Part shown: positions 7,012 to 16,900 of the stretch, one piece after another | Position numbering within the stretch: position 1 is the first letter of the stretch | How the letters are laid out: the number at the start of each line of letters is the position of its first letter | DNA from: Coriobacteriia bacterium | GTDB lineage: Bacteria; Actinomycetota; Coriobacteriia; Anaerosomatales; JAAXUF01 | Assembly: GCA_013336165.1 (NCBI GenBank) | Contig: JAAXUF010000011.1 | Span: 1 to 51,199, forward strand | Direction: 5' to 3' | DNA: 51,199 nucleotides | Program-made: the position numbers and the translations under genes | Notes under the pieces: model-generated | Database searches by the model: none | The model's input: only the letters and a program-made list of their open reading frames with translations | What the model was told of the DNA's origin: nothing

Positions 7012-10000
7012 TTGAGCGTCTTGCGCCGACTGGACCTTGGGCGTTTTGTGCGCACGCCAATGCAGGCGAACGCATTCGCACTCGTGGCGAACCAGGTACT
7101 GTCTGCGGCGCTCGGATTCACTTACTGGCTGCTCGCGGCACGGCTCTACCCTGTTGCGATCGTTGGAGAGAGCTCGGCTGTCATCTCTACGCTCGTGCTG
7201 GTTTCAAGTCTGTCCCAACTTGGCCTCGCCGGAGGCATGTCGCGATTCGTGCCGCGTGCGGGACGGCATGCGCGGCGTATGGTCGCCTCGGCGTATGCGG
7301 TTGCGATTGTCTCGGCGGCGATCGCCGGAGGTCTATGGGTTCTTCTGAGCGCTTCTCTCGGCTTCGATAGCAGGTTGCTGGGTGGTGCTATTCACCCGCT
7401 CTGGGCCGTGCTTGCTGTCGTGGCCTGGAGCGTGTTCTATCTGCAGGACGGCGTGCTGATCGGTACGCATCAAGCGGTCTGGGTTCTCGCCGAGAACTTC
7501 TTGTACAACTCTCTCAAGATCATCCTGCTCGTGCTAGGAGTTGGACTGCTGGGCGGGACCGGACTTGTGGCGTCTTGGTTCCTCCCAACGCCTGTTGCGA
7601 TCCTCCTAGTGTCATGGCTGGTGTTCGCGCGGTTCCTGCGTCCTGATCGCGTTGAACGTGCGCCCGCCGAGGGGCACGTCACCCTGCGCGAGTTCGCGGG
7701 ATCAGTCTCCGGCGATCATGTTGGTAACATGGTTGCGGAGGCGGCGGTCAGACTCCTTCCGCTGATCGTTCTGCAAATTCTTGGGCCCGCGGAAAACGCC
7801 TACTTCTATCAGGCGTGGATCATCATGAACATGCTGAGCTTGGTTGCCAGCGGGATGACCAATTCGTTTACTGCGGAGACGGCCGCGAACCGGCACAGGG
7901 CAGGCATCAACAGTCGATTGATACTGCGCAACATCGCCGTGCTTGTTGTACCGACTGCGGTCGTCGTGGGTATTGCCGCTCCATTTGTGCTTTCGATCTT
8001 CGGTTCCGCGTACGCCCAGGCCGGTACCGGTCTGCTGCGCTGGCTTGCGCTTGCCGCGTTGCCGCTCATGATCAACATTTGGTACCTGTCATACCTGCGG
8101 GTCATGCGCCGTATTCGGCGCGTTGTCGAGATACAAGTCTTAAGCTCGATTCTCTTGATCGGTCTGACTCTCGTAGGGCTGCGCATCTTTGGCATCGCGG
8201 GTGTCGGCATGGCTTGGCTGATCACGCAGATGGTGGTCATTGCGGTGACGGCGCCGGATATCCTGCGTGTTCTTCGCCCGGGGGACGCAATATCGCAAGG
8301 TGGCAGCGAGCTCTCTACCGCAGGCAATCTGCGTAGAAGCGACTGGCGGTTCCTCCTCCCTGGTCCCGCTCCCGTCAAGACAGCTGTCTTCGCCGACGGC
8401 GCACTCGGCGCGTCAGTGGCAGCACTTCCCGGCCAAATCGTTGCAGGGAGTTGTGCAGAGGCGGGCGACTGCGATTTGTGCGTCGTGGAGCAGCCGGACG
8501 CTCAAGCCATGCGTCTGTGCGTGAATGCGCTTCGTCCCGGCGGGATCTGCTACTCGGAGTGGATATCGATTCGCGCGGGAGGTATTCGTGGCATTCGTAA
8601 GAGACTTGCCGAGGCTGGGTTAGAGGACACGGTCATCTATTGGCGCGCTCCCGGGATTCGTAGCGCGGTACTGTGGCTGCAGGTGTTCCCGCACCCCGCC
8701 GGGTACAGAAGAGTGCTGCGACGAGTCGCCAACGAGCGCTTCGGTTCAGGGCTTACGGCAAGCGTCGCTTCTTGGCTGCTTGAGGCGATGCTCCACAACC
8801 CATTCATCCCCGTGGTGACGGTGGCTCGCAAACCACTGATACAGGGCTCTCATCCTGAGGCGCCGCATGACTTCGCAGGCTGGCTTGCACAGACGATCGC
8901 AGCAGCCGGTCAAGATGTCTCGGCATCCGAAATAGCTTCAGTTATGCGGACGGGCGGGCACACCGACGAAAACAAGATCAACTGGATGATATTCGCCGGT
9001 TCAGAGAGAGAGTTGCGTTGGGTGGCAAAGGCCCCACGCCATCCCGTGTCCGACTCGCAGGTGCGCCGCGAGCGAGCGATCCTCGATCAGCTGGCAAGCC
9101 AGCCCGTGGACAGGTTGACGAACATCGCGGTGCCGAAGACTGTGGCGTGGAGCGAGGAGCCGGGCTTCGCAGTGCTGGTCGAGACAGCGGTGGCGGGTCC
9201 TCCACTCGTCAGGGTCGCGAGCGAGCGCGGATACTCCAGCGTGGCAACCGAGATCTCGGATGCCTTGGCGACTTTCGCGGGGCGCCCGGGACTGCGGCCA
9301 CGCGAGCAGTGGTGGGGTGCCCTGATCGAGCCATGGCTGGTGCGTCTCGAGCGCCAGCTTGCTGTGCTCGGCGACGAGGAGTTGGCGCCTGCCGTTCGCA
9401 GAGCGCTTGCCGGTTTGGGCGAGTTGCCGCTCGTCTTCTCCCACAATGACTGCACGCCCTGGAACATCATGGTCACAGACACCGGTCTGGCGATCTTTGA
9501 TTGGGAGGCAGGCGAAGAAGAGGGACTGCCCGGGCTTGATCTCGTCTACTGCCTTGCGACGACGGCATTCATTCTGGACGGCACCGAGAACACCCCGTTG
9601 ATGATCGATTCATATCGGCGGCTGCTTGATCCTGCGGATGAGCATGGCGGAGCGTTTCACGACGCTCTTGTCTCGTATGCGTCCGCGGTCGGTGTGCGCT
9701 CGGAGGACATCAGCCGCCTGCGCATTGCCACGTGGCTGGTTCACACAACGCACAACCTGCACAATCTGTTGGTTGCGTCGCCCAAAACGCCGCCACGGCT
9801 TATCGATAGCAGTATCTGTCTCCCCTTATTGCGCGCGGAAATGGCCGCATTCGAGCATGTAGCGCATCCGGATACCACGAAGACGCCGCCGTCCGGCATC
9901 ACCACGGCGGACGTGACGGGTGCGGTCATCTTCGTCTCCCCGCATCTTGACGACGCCGCTCTGTCTTGCGGCGGCGGCATCCGGCGCATGGTCGGTACAG

Positions 10001-10782
10001 GTGCGGAAGTCATTGTGGTGACCGTCTGCACGGCGGATACCGAACCTGGGAAGCCACTCTCCGCATTGGCTCGGGAGTCTCACGGGCAATGGGGTCTTGG
10101 CGACACGCCTTTTGAGCAGAGGCGGACCGAAGATTTCGAGGCTGCGCGGCTTCTCGGCGTTCGTCCGGTTCACCTCGGGATGCATGACGCGATCTATCGA
10201 AGGGATGCCGCCGGTCATACCTTCTATGCCAAGCCTATTTGCAGCCCGGATGCCGACGACGCGGAGCGCTTCGTCGCGGCGTTGCGAGATCGGCTCGGCA
10301 GGGTGCTTGATGACTATCCCGAGGCCCCTGTCTTCTGTCCGGCGGGTGTTGGTGGACACGTGGATCACGAACTCGTCCGGCGCGGAGTTCAGGCGGTTTG
10401 CGGAGAGGAGCGCATCATCTACTACAGTGAATACCCTTATTCCTCGCGACCCGGTTGTGAGCTTCCGGACCCGGGTGAGATGGGCGAAACGGTCTGCCAT
10501 CGTCTGCTTGTGCTCAACGAAGATGAGATCCTTGGGCGTGTTGCGGCCGTAGCAAGCTATCGGTCTCAGCTTCGAGGGCTGTTTCCCTCGGCTGCGGAAA
10601 GGGCCGCTCAGGTGATCTACGCCCGCGTTCCGCTAGTCGGCACATGGATTCTCGGCACCGCGAATCATGCGAGGTCGAGCGAGCGTATGACAGAGTGTCT
10701 CGTTCGGGATATCACTGCTTGCGGCGGGGAAACCTACTGGTGGCCGGCTATCGAGGGAAGAACTCCGTTTCCGATTCCGTAG
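7012..10782 (+). CDS. Four-part fusion: Wzx-like flippase, methyltransferase-like region, APH-type kinase, PIG-L deacetylase
   Basis: TTG 7012 follows AAGGGGG; 1256 aa. Residues 1-425 are a polytopic MATE/MVF-type polysaccharide flippase with about twelve hydrophobic segments and a cytosolic-looking end. Residues about 440-610 look like a reduced Rossmann methyltransferase (LRPGGICYSEWISI at about 507-520) without a clear SAM loop. Residues about 650-940 are an aminoglycoside-phosphotransferase-type kinase: HND (811-813) with N818 as catalytic loop and DWE (830-832) as metal motif. Residues 965-1256 are a PIG-L/LmbE deacetylase: SPHLDD (976-981) and HVDH (1116-1119). It starts the glycan cluster and plausibly couples lipid-linked glycan export to phosphorylation and N-deacetylation; the substrates are inferred. 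The frame is uninterrupted, so this is a true fusion rather than an overlap. Confidence 0.85.
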   Translation: MSVLRRLDLGRFVRTPMQANAFALVANQVLSAALGFTYWLLAARLYPVAIVGESSAVISTLVLVSSLSQLGLAGGMSRFVPRAGRHARRMVASAYAVAIVSAAIAGGLWVLLSASLGFDSRLLGGAIHPLWAVLAVVAWSVFYLQDGVLIGTHQAVWVLAENFLYNSLKIILLVLGVGLLGGTGLVASWFLPTPVAILLVSWLVFARFLRPDRVERAPAEGHVTLREFAGSVSGDHVGNMVAEAAVRLLPLIVLQILGPAENAYFYQAWIIMNMLSLVASGMTNSFTAETAANRHRAGINSRLILRNIAVLVVPTAVVVGIAAPFVLSIFGSAYAQAGTGLLRWLALAALPLMINIWYLSYLRVMRRIRRVVEIQVLSSILLIGLTLVGLRIFGIAGVGMAWLITQMVVIAVTAPDILRVLRPGDAISQGGSELSTAGNLRRSDWRFLLPGPAPVKTAVFADGALGASVAALPGQIVAGSCAEAGDCDLCVVEQPDAQAMRLCVNALRPGGICYSEWISIRAGGIRGIRKRLAEAGLEDTVIYWRAPGIRSAVLWLQVFPHPAGYRRVLRRVANERFGSGLTASVASWLLEAMLHNPFIPVVTVARKPLIQGSHPEAPHDFAGWLAQTIAAAGQDVSASEIASVMRTGGHTDENKINWMIFAGSERELRWVAKAPRHPVSDSQVRRERAILDQLASQPVDRLTNIAVPKTVAWSEEPGFAVLVETAVAGPPLVRVASERGYSSVATEISDALATFAGRPGLRPREQWWGALIEPWLVRLERQLAVLGDEELAPAVRRALAGLGELPLVFSHNDCTPWNIMVTDTGLAIFDWEAGEEEGLPGLDLVYCLATTAFILDGTENTPLMIDSYRRLLDPADEHGGAFHDALVSYASAVGVRSEDISRLRIATWLVHTTHNLHNLLVASPKTPPRLIDSSICLPLLRAEMAAFEHVAHPDTTKTPPSGITTADVTGAVIFVSPHLDDAALSCGGGIRRMVGTGAEVIVVTVCTADTEPGKPLSALARESHGQWGLGDTPFEQRRTEDFEAARLLGVRPVHLGMHDAIYRRDAAGHTFYAKPICSPDADDAERFVAALRDRLGRVLDDYPEAPVFCPAGVGGHVDHELVRRGVQAVCGEERIIYYSEYPYSSRPGCELPDPGEMGETVCHRLLVLNEDEILGRVAAVASYRSQLRGLFPSAAERAAQVIYARVPLVGTWILGTANHARSSERMTECLVRDITACGGETYWWPAIEGRTPFPIP

Positions 10783-10806
10783 CCGCTGAGCAACACGCAA
10801 CTGCGG

Positions 10807-11607
10807 CTACTCGTGCTTGAACACCCGGATGTAGTCGATTTCGTACTCACACGGGAACACGGTATCGGCTGACGGTGCCCCTGCCCACTCGCCGCCGATC
10901 GAGAGGTTGGCGATCAGGTACATGGGCACGTCAGGGACGTTCGTGGTCTGGCGAGAACGCTCAATTCCGTCGACGTACCAGACGACCGCCTCGGGGCTCC
11001 AGTCGACGGCGAATGTGTGGAAGTCAGCCGAGAAGTCCGTGCCGAGGAATACGGTTCCAGTGTCTTCATGTCCTCCTAGGGTGTCTGCAAAATGCAGTGT
11101 CATGTGCACCGTGTTTGTCTCATGCCCCAGAATCTCCATGACGTCGATTTCACTCGTGCTGGCGTTGTCGCTCGGGGCAAGCCAGAAAGCTGGCCAGAGT
11201 CCTTGTCCTTTGGGAACGCGGGCCCTGATCTCCGCATAGCCGTACTTGAATTCGAACCGCCCTGAGGATGTGATGACGCCAGATGAGTACGCTCGGCCGT
11301 CGGACTGCTGCTTCTGCGCCATGATCACTAGATTGCCCTGGCGAAGCGCAAGTGCATTGGCATCATAGTGCTGCAATTCGCCCGTTGTGTTGCGGCCCCA
11401 GACCATCTGCGTGTTCCAGTGGTTGAGATTCAAGGATGTGCTCACGAACTCTTCGTTGAAGAGCAGGCGATAGCTTGGTTTAGTTGGGCCAGAGGGGGTG
11501 GGCGGATCCAGCCAGGCCAAGCCGATTATGCAGATGACCATGACGATGAATACGCCCATATAGATCTTTGCCACGCGTTTGCGCACGTGAGGTCTGTTTG
11601 GCCGCAT
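10807..11607 (-). CDS. Membrane-anchored GH16 beta-glycanase
   Basis: 266 aa, minus strand, beginning 25 bp beyond the convergent stop of the four-domain fusion. Residues about 12-32 are a single hydrophobic segment (AKIYMGVFIVMVICIIGLAWL), a signal anchor. The rest is one GH16 (laminarinase/lichenase-like) domain: GELQHYD near 76, KYGYAEIRARVPKGQGLWPAFWLAP, and the catalytic E153-I-D155-V-M-E158 motif with nucleophile E153 and acid/base E158. The C-terminus (YEIDYIRVFKH) is the normal family end. It probably cleaves beta-1,3 or 1,4 linkages, perhaps in the polysaccharide made next door. Unlike the GH16 at 20229 it has no DUF5648 tail. The start ATG has only a weak AGAAAGA SD-like stretch. 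Confidence 0.9.
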   Translation of the reverse strand: MRPNRPHVRKRVAKIYMGVFIVMVICIIGLAWLDPPTPSGPTKPSYRLLFNEEFVSTSLNLNHWNTQMVWGRNTTGELQHYDANALALRQGNLVIMAQKQQSDGRAYSSGVITSSGRFEFKYGYAEIRARVPKGQGLWPAFWLAPSDNASTSEIDVMEILGHETNTVHMTLHFADTLGGHEDTGTVFLGTDFSADFHTFAVDWSPEAVVWYVDGIERSRQTTNVPDVPMYLIANLSIGGEWAGAPSADTVFPCEYEIDYIRVFKHE

Positions 11608-11686
11608 CGGGATCTTTCTTGTCAGTGTGGTTGAGCATCATGTAGGATCATATTTCTATTCAGTGTGCTGTCAACCGGGGGATAGG

Positions 11687-12895
11687 ATGGAGCACGACCG
11701 CGATCTCAAACTCGGGTGGGTAGATACGCGGGATGGGTTCGCAGCCCTGGAGCCTGAATGGGATCCTTTGGTCAAAATCTCAGCTCCCACCGTGTTTCTT
11801 ACGCACTCGTGGCTCTCGAATTGGCTGTCCCTGCTCGGCGAAGGCCGTATCCTTCGCGTACTCACGGCGCATGCGGGCGATCGACTCGTGGCGGCGCTGC
11901 CCCTTGTAAGCCGAACAACACGGGCTCGTGTGAGGCTCTGGGAATTCATGGGTTCTGGGCTTCTGACGCCGAATCACCTCGACATGATTGCGTTGCCCGA
12001 CTACCGGGATGCCGCGCTCCGTGGGTTTGCAGGCATGCTCCTCGATTCGAGGGCCTTGTGGGACGTGCTGGATCTTAACAAGCTGCCGGCGGATAGTGCG
12101 ACAGCCTCGAAACTCGCGACGCTGTTCTCGGCCGCGGGGTTTCCGACATCATCGGAGGTCTCGGCGGTCTGCCCCTGTGCCGTCCTGCCAGACAGCTATG
12201 AGGTGTTCCTCGCGGGGCTCACGCGCAGGTCGAGGCGACGTGTCCGCCGGGGTTCGACGGAGATGCAAGTTGAGCATCCCGAGACACGTTTCAGTGTCGT
12301 GTGTGACGAGAAGGAACGAGCAGAAACGCTCGCAGCGCTTGTGCGCCTCCATCAGGCGCGCTGGGAGGGACGCGGCTACGCCGGCAGTTTCGCCGACCCG
12401 CACGTGGTCGAGTTTCACGAGGCGACTACGCGCTATGCGCTCCGTGAGGGGTCCCTGCGCTTCTTTCGAATCACCGAGGGAGATCAGGTGATCGCCGCGA
12501 CCCTGTGCTATCAGGTCGGCGATGTGCTGCAAGGCTATTCGACCGGTTTCGACTCTGATTGGGGTCAGTACGCTCCAGGAGTACTCCTCCTAGCGTATTC
12601 TATTGAACAGGCAATTGCCGAGGGTGCCACACTCTACGATGGACTCGAAGGTGAAGAGTTCTACAAGACCGTCTGGTGTCGCACAAACCGAGAGAACGTT
12701 CGCCTGCAGATTTTCAATCGGTCCGCCGGAGGGATTCTGGCGCGAACCCAGAAGAGTACGGCGAGTTGGTTCATCGCTGTTTCCCGACGAGTTGTACCTG
12801 CCAAAGCCCGGGTCGCGATTCTGAAGACAGTCAGTCGCAGCAGCGCTGTGCGACCTCGTGAACTCAAGCACCCGGAGTCGCTTGCCGATGAATAG
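11687..12895 (+). CDS. FemAB/CelD-type GNAT acyltransferase
   Basis: ATG 11687 is chosen because CCGGGGGA lies just upstream; the frame is open to 11627 but without an SD. 402 aa, no signal peptide. The order of features fits the CelD/BcsL (Acetyltransf_6) class: an N-terminal half-domain (WDPLVKISAPTVFLTHSWLSNWL), a basic RRSRRRVRRG segment, then the GNAT core (LRFFRITEGDQVIAATLCYQ, SDWGQYAPGVLLLAYSIEQAIAEGATLYDGLEGEEFYKTVW). Such proteins transfer acyl or aminoacyl groups to cell-wall or exopolysaccharide precursors in the cytoplasm. It is divergent from the GH16 gene at 10807-11607 and opens the main run of glycosyltransferase genes, so modification of the cluster's glycan is the natural inference. 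Confidence 0.8.
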   Translation: MEHDRDLKLGWVDTRDGFAALEPEWDPLVKISAPTVFLTHSWLSNWLSLLGEGRILRVLTAHAGDRLVAALPLVSRTTRARVRLWEFMGSGLLTPNHLDMIALPDYRDAALRGFAGMLLDSRALWDVLDLNKLPADSATASKLATLFSAAGFPTSSEVSAVCPCAVLPDSYEVFLAGLTRRSRRRVRRGSTEMQVEHPETRFSVVCDEKERAETLAALVRLHQARWEGRGYAGSFADPHVVEFHEATTRYALREGSLRFFRITEGDQVIAATLCYQVGDVLQGYSTGFDSDWGQYAPGVLLLAYSIEQAIAEGATLYDGLEGEEFYKTVWCRTNRENVRLQIFNRSAGGILARTQKSTASWFIAVSRRVVPAKARVAILKTVSRSSAVRPRELKHPESLADE

Positions 12896-12995
12896 AACCG
12901 CAGCCTGGAGTCTCATGCGTTCGACCCGGTCGGGGATCGGAAGACGTGGAGGTTTGCAGGGGTAGTTGGTAGTCCGGTCGTTGGGATCATGTCAC

Positions 12996-13013
12996 GAGAC
13001 TCGCCGGAGTCTC
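12996..13013 (+). terminator. Perfect small hairpin between acyltransferase and glycosyltransferase genes
   Basis: GAGACTC-GCCG-GAGTCTC, a 7-bp perfect stem 100 bp after the acyltransferase stop, followed by AGGGGGC with no T-run. It could be a weak terminator or processing hairpin. The rest of 12896-13080 shows no gene. Confidence 0.3.
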
Positions 13014-13095
13014 AGGGGGCGTCGTGCCTCGAGGCGTCAACTGAGGAGATCGTCCTGTTTGGCGATCAAGGCGAGAATAGAGGGGATCAGAGCAC

Positions 13096-13962
13096 ATGAA
13101 AGAAAGCACGAAGGCCAAGCGTTCATACTCGAGCTACATCGGGATCGAACGGCGGCGGCAGGGGGTAGGTGTTCGCGGACTGACCGCTCCTCGCGTCAGT
13201 GTGGTGATTGCCGCGCTCAACGAAGCGGAGAACCTTAGGCATGTTCTGCCGAGGATTCCGCGGGACGTCTACGAGGTGATTCTGGTCGACGGGCACTCTA
13301 CAGACGGGACCATTCAGACGGCGCGTTCGATAAGACCCGACATCCGGATTGTCTGCCAAGATGGTCAGGGCAAAGGGAATGCGCTCCGCTGCGGGTTCGC
13401 CGCCGCGACCGGCGATGCCATCGTTGCAATCGACGCCGATGGTTCAACCGATCCCGCCGAGATACCCGCTTTCGTCGGCGCTCTCCAAGCTGGAGCCGAA
13501 TACGTCAAGGGCAGCCGCTTCATACCCGGCGCGGGTACTGCTGACATGACTCGGACGCGGAAGCTTGGGAACTGGGGCTTCATCGTGCTCGTGCGCCTGC
13601 TGTTTGGGACGCGCTACACAGACTTCAACTATGGATACACGGCGTTTTGGAGGCGTGTTCTGCCTGAGTTGAATCTGCGCTCAGAGGGGTTTGAGATCGA
13701 GTGCGAGATGAACCTACGAGCTGCCATTACCGGTCTCCGAGTCGTCGAGGTGGCGAGTTTTGAGTACCGTCGGATCGCCGGAGAGGCCCATCTGCGACCG
13801 CTGCCCGATGGCTGGAGGGTTCTCAAGCAACTGTTGCGTGAACGGACAGGCGCTGTCAGCCGCCCGGGAGTAGACGATGGCATTCCGGTGCTCTTGGTCA
13901 AGTCGACACCACCTGAGACCCCTGTCTTGGATTTGTCCGTCAGTTCCGGACACGAGGCGTGA
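13096..13962 (+). CDS. GT2 glycosyltransferase, polyprenyl-phosphate sugar synthase-like
   Basis: 288 aa from ATG 13096, SD AGAGGGG 12 nt before. Residues about 32-235 are a GT-A fold of the DPM1/polyprenyl-phosphate glycosyltransferase kind: VSVVIAALNEAENL, the VDGHSTDGT turn, DADGSTDPAEIP (metal/nucleotide-binding DxD region), and KGSRFIPGAGTADMTRTRKLGN. No membrane helices follow, as in soluble DPM1-type enzymes. It should transfer a nucleotide sugar to a polyprenyl phosphate on the inner face, giving the donor used by GT-C enzymes, one of which appears to be fused in the next gene. The next gene's GTG follows directly on its TGA, so the two are translationally coupled. Confidence 0.85.
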   Translation: MKESTKAKRSYSSYIGIERRRQGVGVRGLTAPRVSVVIAALNEAENLRHVLPRIPRDVYEVILVDGHSTDGTIQTARSIRPDIRIVCQDGQGKGNALRCGFAAATGDAIVAIDADGSTDPAEIPAFVGALQAGAEYVKGSRFIPGAGTADMTRTRKLGNWGFIVLVRLLFGTRYTDFNYGYTAFWRRVLPELNLRSEGFEIECEMNLRAAITGLRVVEVASFEYRRIAGEAHLRPLPDGWRVLKQLLRERTGAVSRPGVDDGIPVLLVKSTPPETPVLDLSVSSGHEA

Positions 13963-16900
13963 GTGGCACTTCTGGACGCCCGCCAAGAAACGAGCCTCAA
14001 GACGACGTCCGACTCTTGGGGCTCGTGTGGCGGGGCAGTGCGGCGAATCTCGGTCATCATCTGCGCGTACTCGTTTGAGCGTTGGGTTGCCTTATGTGAT
14101 GCAGTTCGATCTGCACGCAACCAGACGCGCATTCCTGAAGAGATCATCGTCGTCATCGACCACAATCGAGAGATGCTGGCGCGCGCCGTTCTCGAGTTCA
14201 GCGATGCGGTAGTGATTGAGAATGCCGGTTGTCCGGGCCTGTCAGATGCTCGCAACTCGGGCGTGGCTGCAGCGACTTCGGAGGTCATTGCGTTTCTCGA
14301 TGACGACGCGGTCGCTGACCATGATTGGCTTGAGAACCTGATACGCGCCTACGATGACGACCGCGTTCTAGCAGTTGGTGGGAAGATCGACCCGATCTGG
14401 GAGACAACACAACCTCGCTGGATGCCCGAGGAGTTCTACTGGGTGTTCGGATGCAGCTATGTAGGGATGCCGCAGGACCGTTCTCCCGTACGCAACATCA
14501 TCGGCGCGAACATGTCATTTCGGCGCGACGTACTCCTTGAGACCGGCGGTTTCAGCGCGGAACTGGGACGTACCGCCGATCAGCCGCTGGGATGCGAAGA
14601 GACTGAGGTGTGTATCCGCGCACAACGGCTCCGGCCCGACGGTCTCATTCTGTTGGATCCGGCGGCACGTGTCGGCCATCGCGTTCCGGACACTCGGAGT
14701 CGCTGGTCGTATTTCTGGGCTCGCTGTTACGGCGAAGGCATTTCGAAGGCGCGGCTGGCACGTGCGCTTGGGCAGCAGGATGGCCTTTCCTCGGAGCGCC
14801 GGCAGGTGCTCCGAGTTCTTCCCGCGGGGGTAGTTCGCAATCTCGGTGCTGCTCTGACGGGCAAGGATATATGGGGATTCGCTCGTGCTTTCGCCATCGT
14901 CGGCGGACTCGCTGTCACCGCGGCGGGCTACGTTACGGGCACCTTGAAGCCGACTTCGCAGTCATCGGGCAAGGCACTATCGGCGCGCTCCTTGATCGAC
15001 ACGACCCCCGCATCTTCCGACGCTCAGCCTAAACGGCCACGAGTTCTGATGGTAACGCCGAGGTATCTTCCGCTGACTGGCGGTGTCGAGAATCACGTGG
15101 ACCAGGTCGCTCGGCGGCTTGCTCCGAATGTTGATCTCACCATCCTCACGACGGATCGCACGCAGAGGCTGCCGAAAGAGGAGTCAATTGACGGCGTTCG
15201 TGTTCTTCGCGTCCCCGCTTGGCCTCGCAACCGCGACTACTACTTCGCTCCGGCGATATGGCGGATCATCCGCAAGGGGGGTTGGGACGTAGTACACGTT
15301 CAGTCATACCACACGGCCGTGGCGCCGCTTGCGATGCTGGCGGCTTGGCGCACGGGCACTCCGTATGTCCTTACGTTCCACGGAGGCGGGCATTCGTCGG
15401 GCCTTCGAACAGCGTTGCGTGGAGTCCAGTGGAGCGTCCTGAGACCACTATTGGCTCGAGCTCGCAAACTCATTGCGGTTGCCCAATTCGAGGCGGAGTT
15501 CTTCGCGCAGCGGCTCGGCATTCCGAGTGAGCGGTTCGTGGTCATCCCAAATGGCTCTGACCTTCCGCATCCCAACGAGCCCCGGGGGGTGAATCGCGGA
15601 CGGCGGACCATTGTGTCTATCGGCCGTTTGGAGCGCTACAAGGGCCACCAGCGCATCATTGAGGCGCTGCCCCAGATTCTTCTCGCCGAACCGGACACAG
15701 ATTTGCTCATTTTGGGCTCCGGACCTTATCAGAACGAACTCGAGCAGTTGGCCGAGCGCCTAGGTGTGGCCGGACGCGTCAAGATCGAGTCAATACCGGC
15801 CGCAGATCGCCAGGCGATGGCCGACACGCTTGCGAGCAGCTCGTTGGTCGTGCTTCTGAGCCAATTCGAGACACATCCGCTTGCGATTGTTGAGGCGGTT
15901 TCCCTTGGACGCCCCGCACTTGTGACCGATACATCGGGCTTGAGGGAACTTGCGGCCCGCGGACTGGCGCGCTCAATCCCCCTCGACAGCGATGCAGCAG
16001 CGGTTGCTCTAACGGTGATCGAGGAGCTTCGAAACCCACGATCAGTACCGTCGATGACATTACCCAGTTGGGATGAGTGCGCCGCAGGCGTGCTGTCAAC
16101 GTATGGGGAGGTCCTAGCCCCCGGGCGTATGGTGGATTCCTCGACGGATTCAGAGGCTCGCCCGCAACGACCGCGGCCCGCAGTGAACTGGTGGCGTTTG
16201 GGATTGGCGGTCGTCTCTGTTTCCGCCGGCATGCTGACGGTTGCTGTGGCGGACAATGCTGCTCGCAATGGCGCTACCGGAGTCACTCCGCTGTATTGGC
16301 TGGGGTTACTACTGGTGTTTGCCCCGGCGGCGCTTCTGCTCTTGCGCAGACGTATTCCTCGCGCTGAAGCGTTGAGCATCCTAGTCCTGACGGGACTTGT
16401 GCTGTATTTCGTGAACGTCTTCCAGAGCCCCACGCTGTTCGTCGGATACGACGAGTTCATGCACTTCCGTACCCTCGATGACATCGTCCAGACGGGGCAT
16501 CTCTTTACCCAGAACCCGCTGTTGCCGATCTCTCCGTACTATCCCGGTCTTGAGATCGTGACTCATGCCGTGATGACGCTGACGGGACTTTCGGCGTTCT
16601 CCGCTGGCATCATGACTATCGGTGTCGCGCGACTCTTGACCGTTATTGCGCTCTACCTGTTGCTTGAGCGTGTTGCCGGTTCGACGTGGCTGGCGGGCTT
16701 GGGTACGCTCGTGTATATGACTTCGTCGAGCTTTCTGTTCTTTGACACACAATACTCGTACGAGTCACTTGCCCTGCCACTTGCCATCCTGTGCTTGTTC
16801 GTGGTGCATCGAGCGCAGCAGGAAGAGAGGGGACTTCGTGCCGGGCTGCATGTGTTCGCAGCGCTTCTGGTCTTGGTGGTCATCGTCACGCACCACGTGA

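Noticed and set aside
12966-13238. 90-residue frame between acyltransferase and GT2 genes
   Set aside because: Arg/Ser-rich, overlaps the true GT2 start in another frame, and has no SD.
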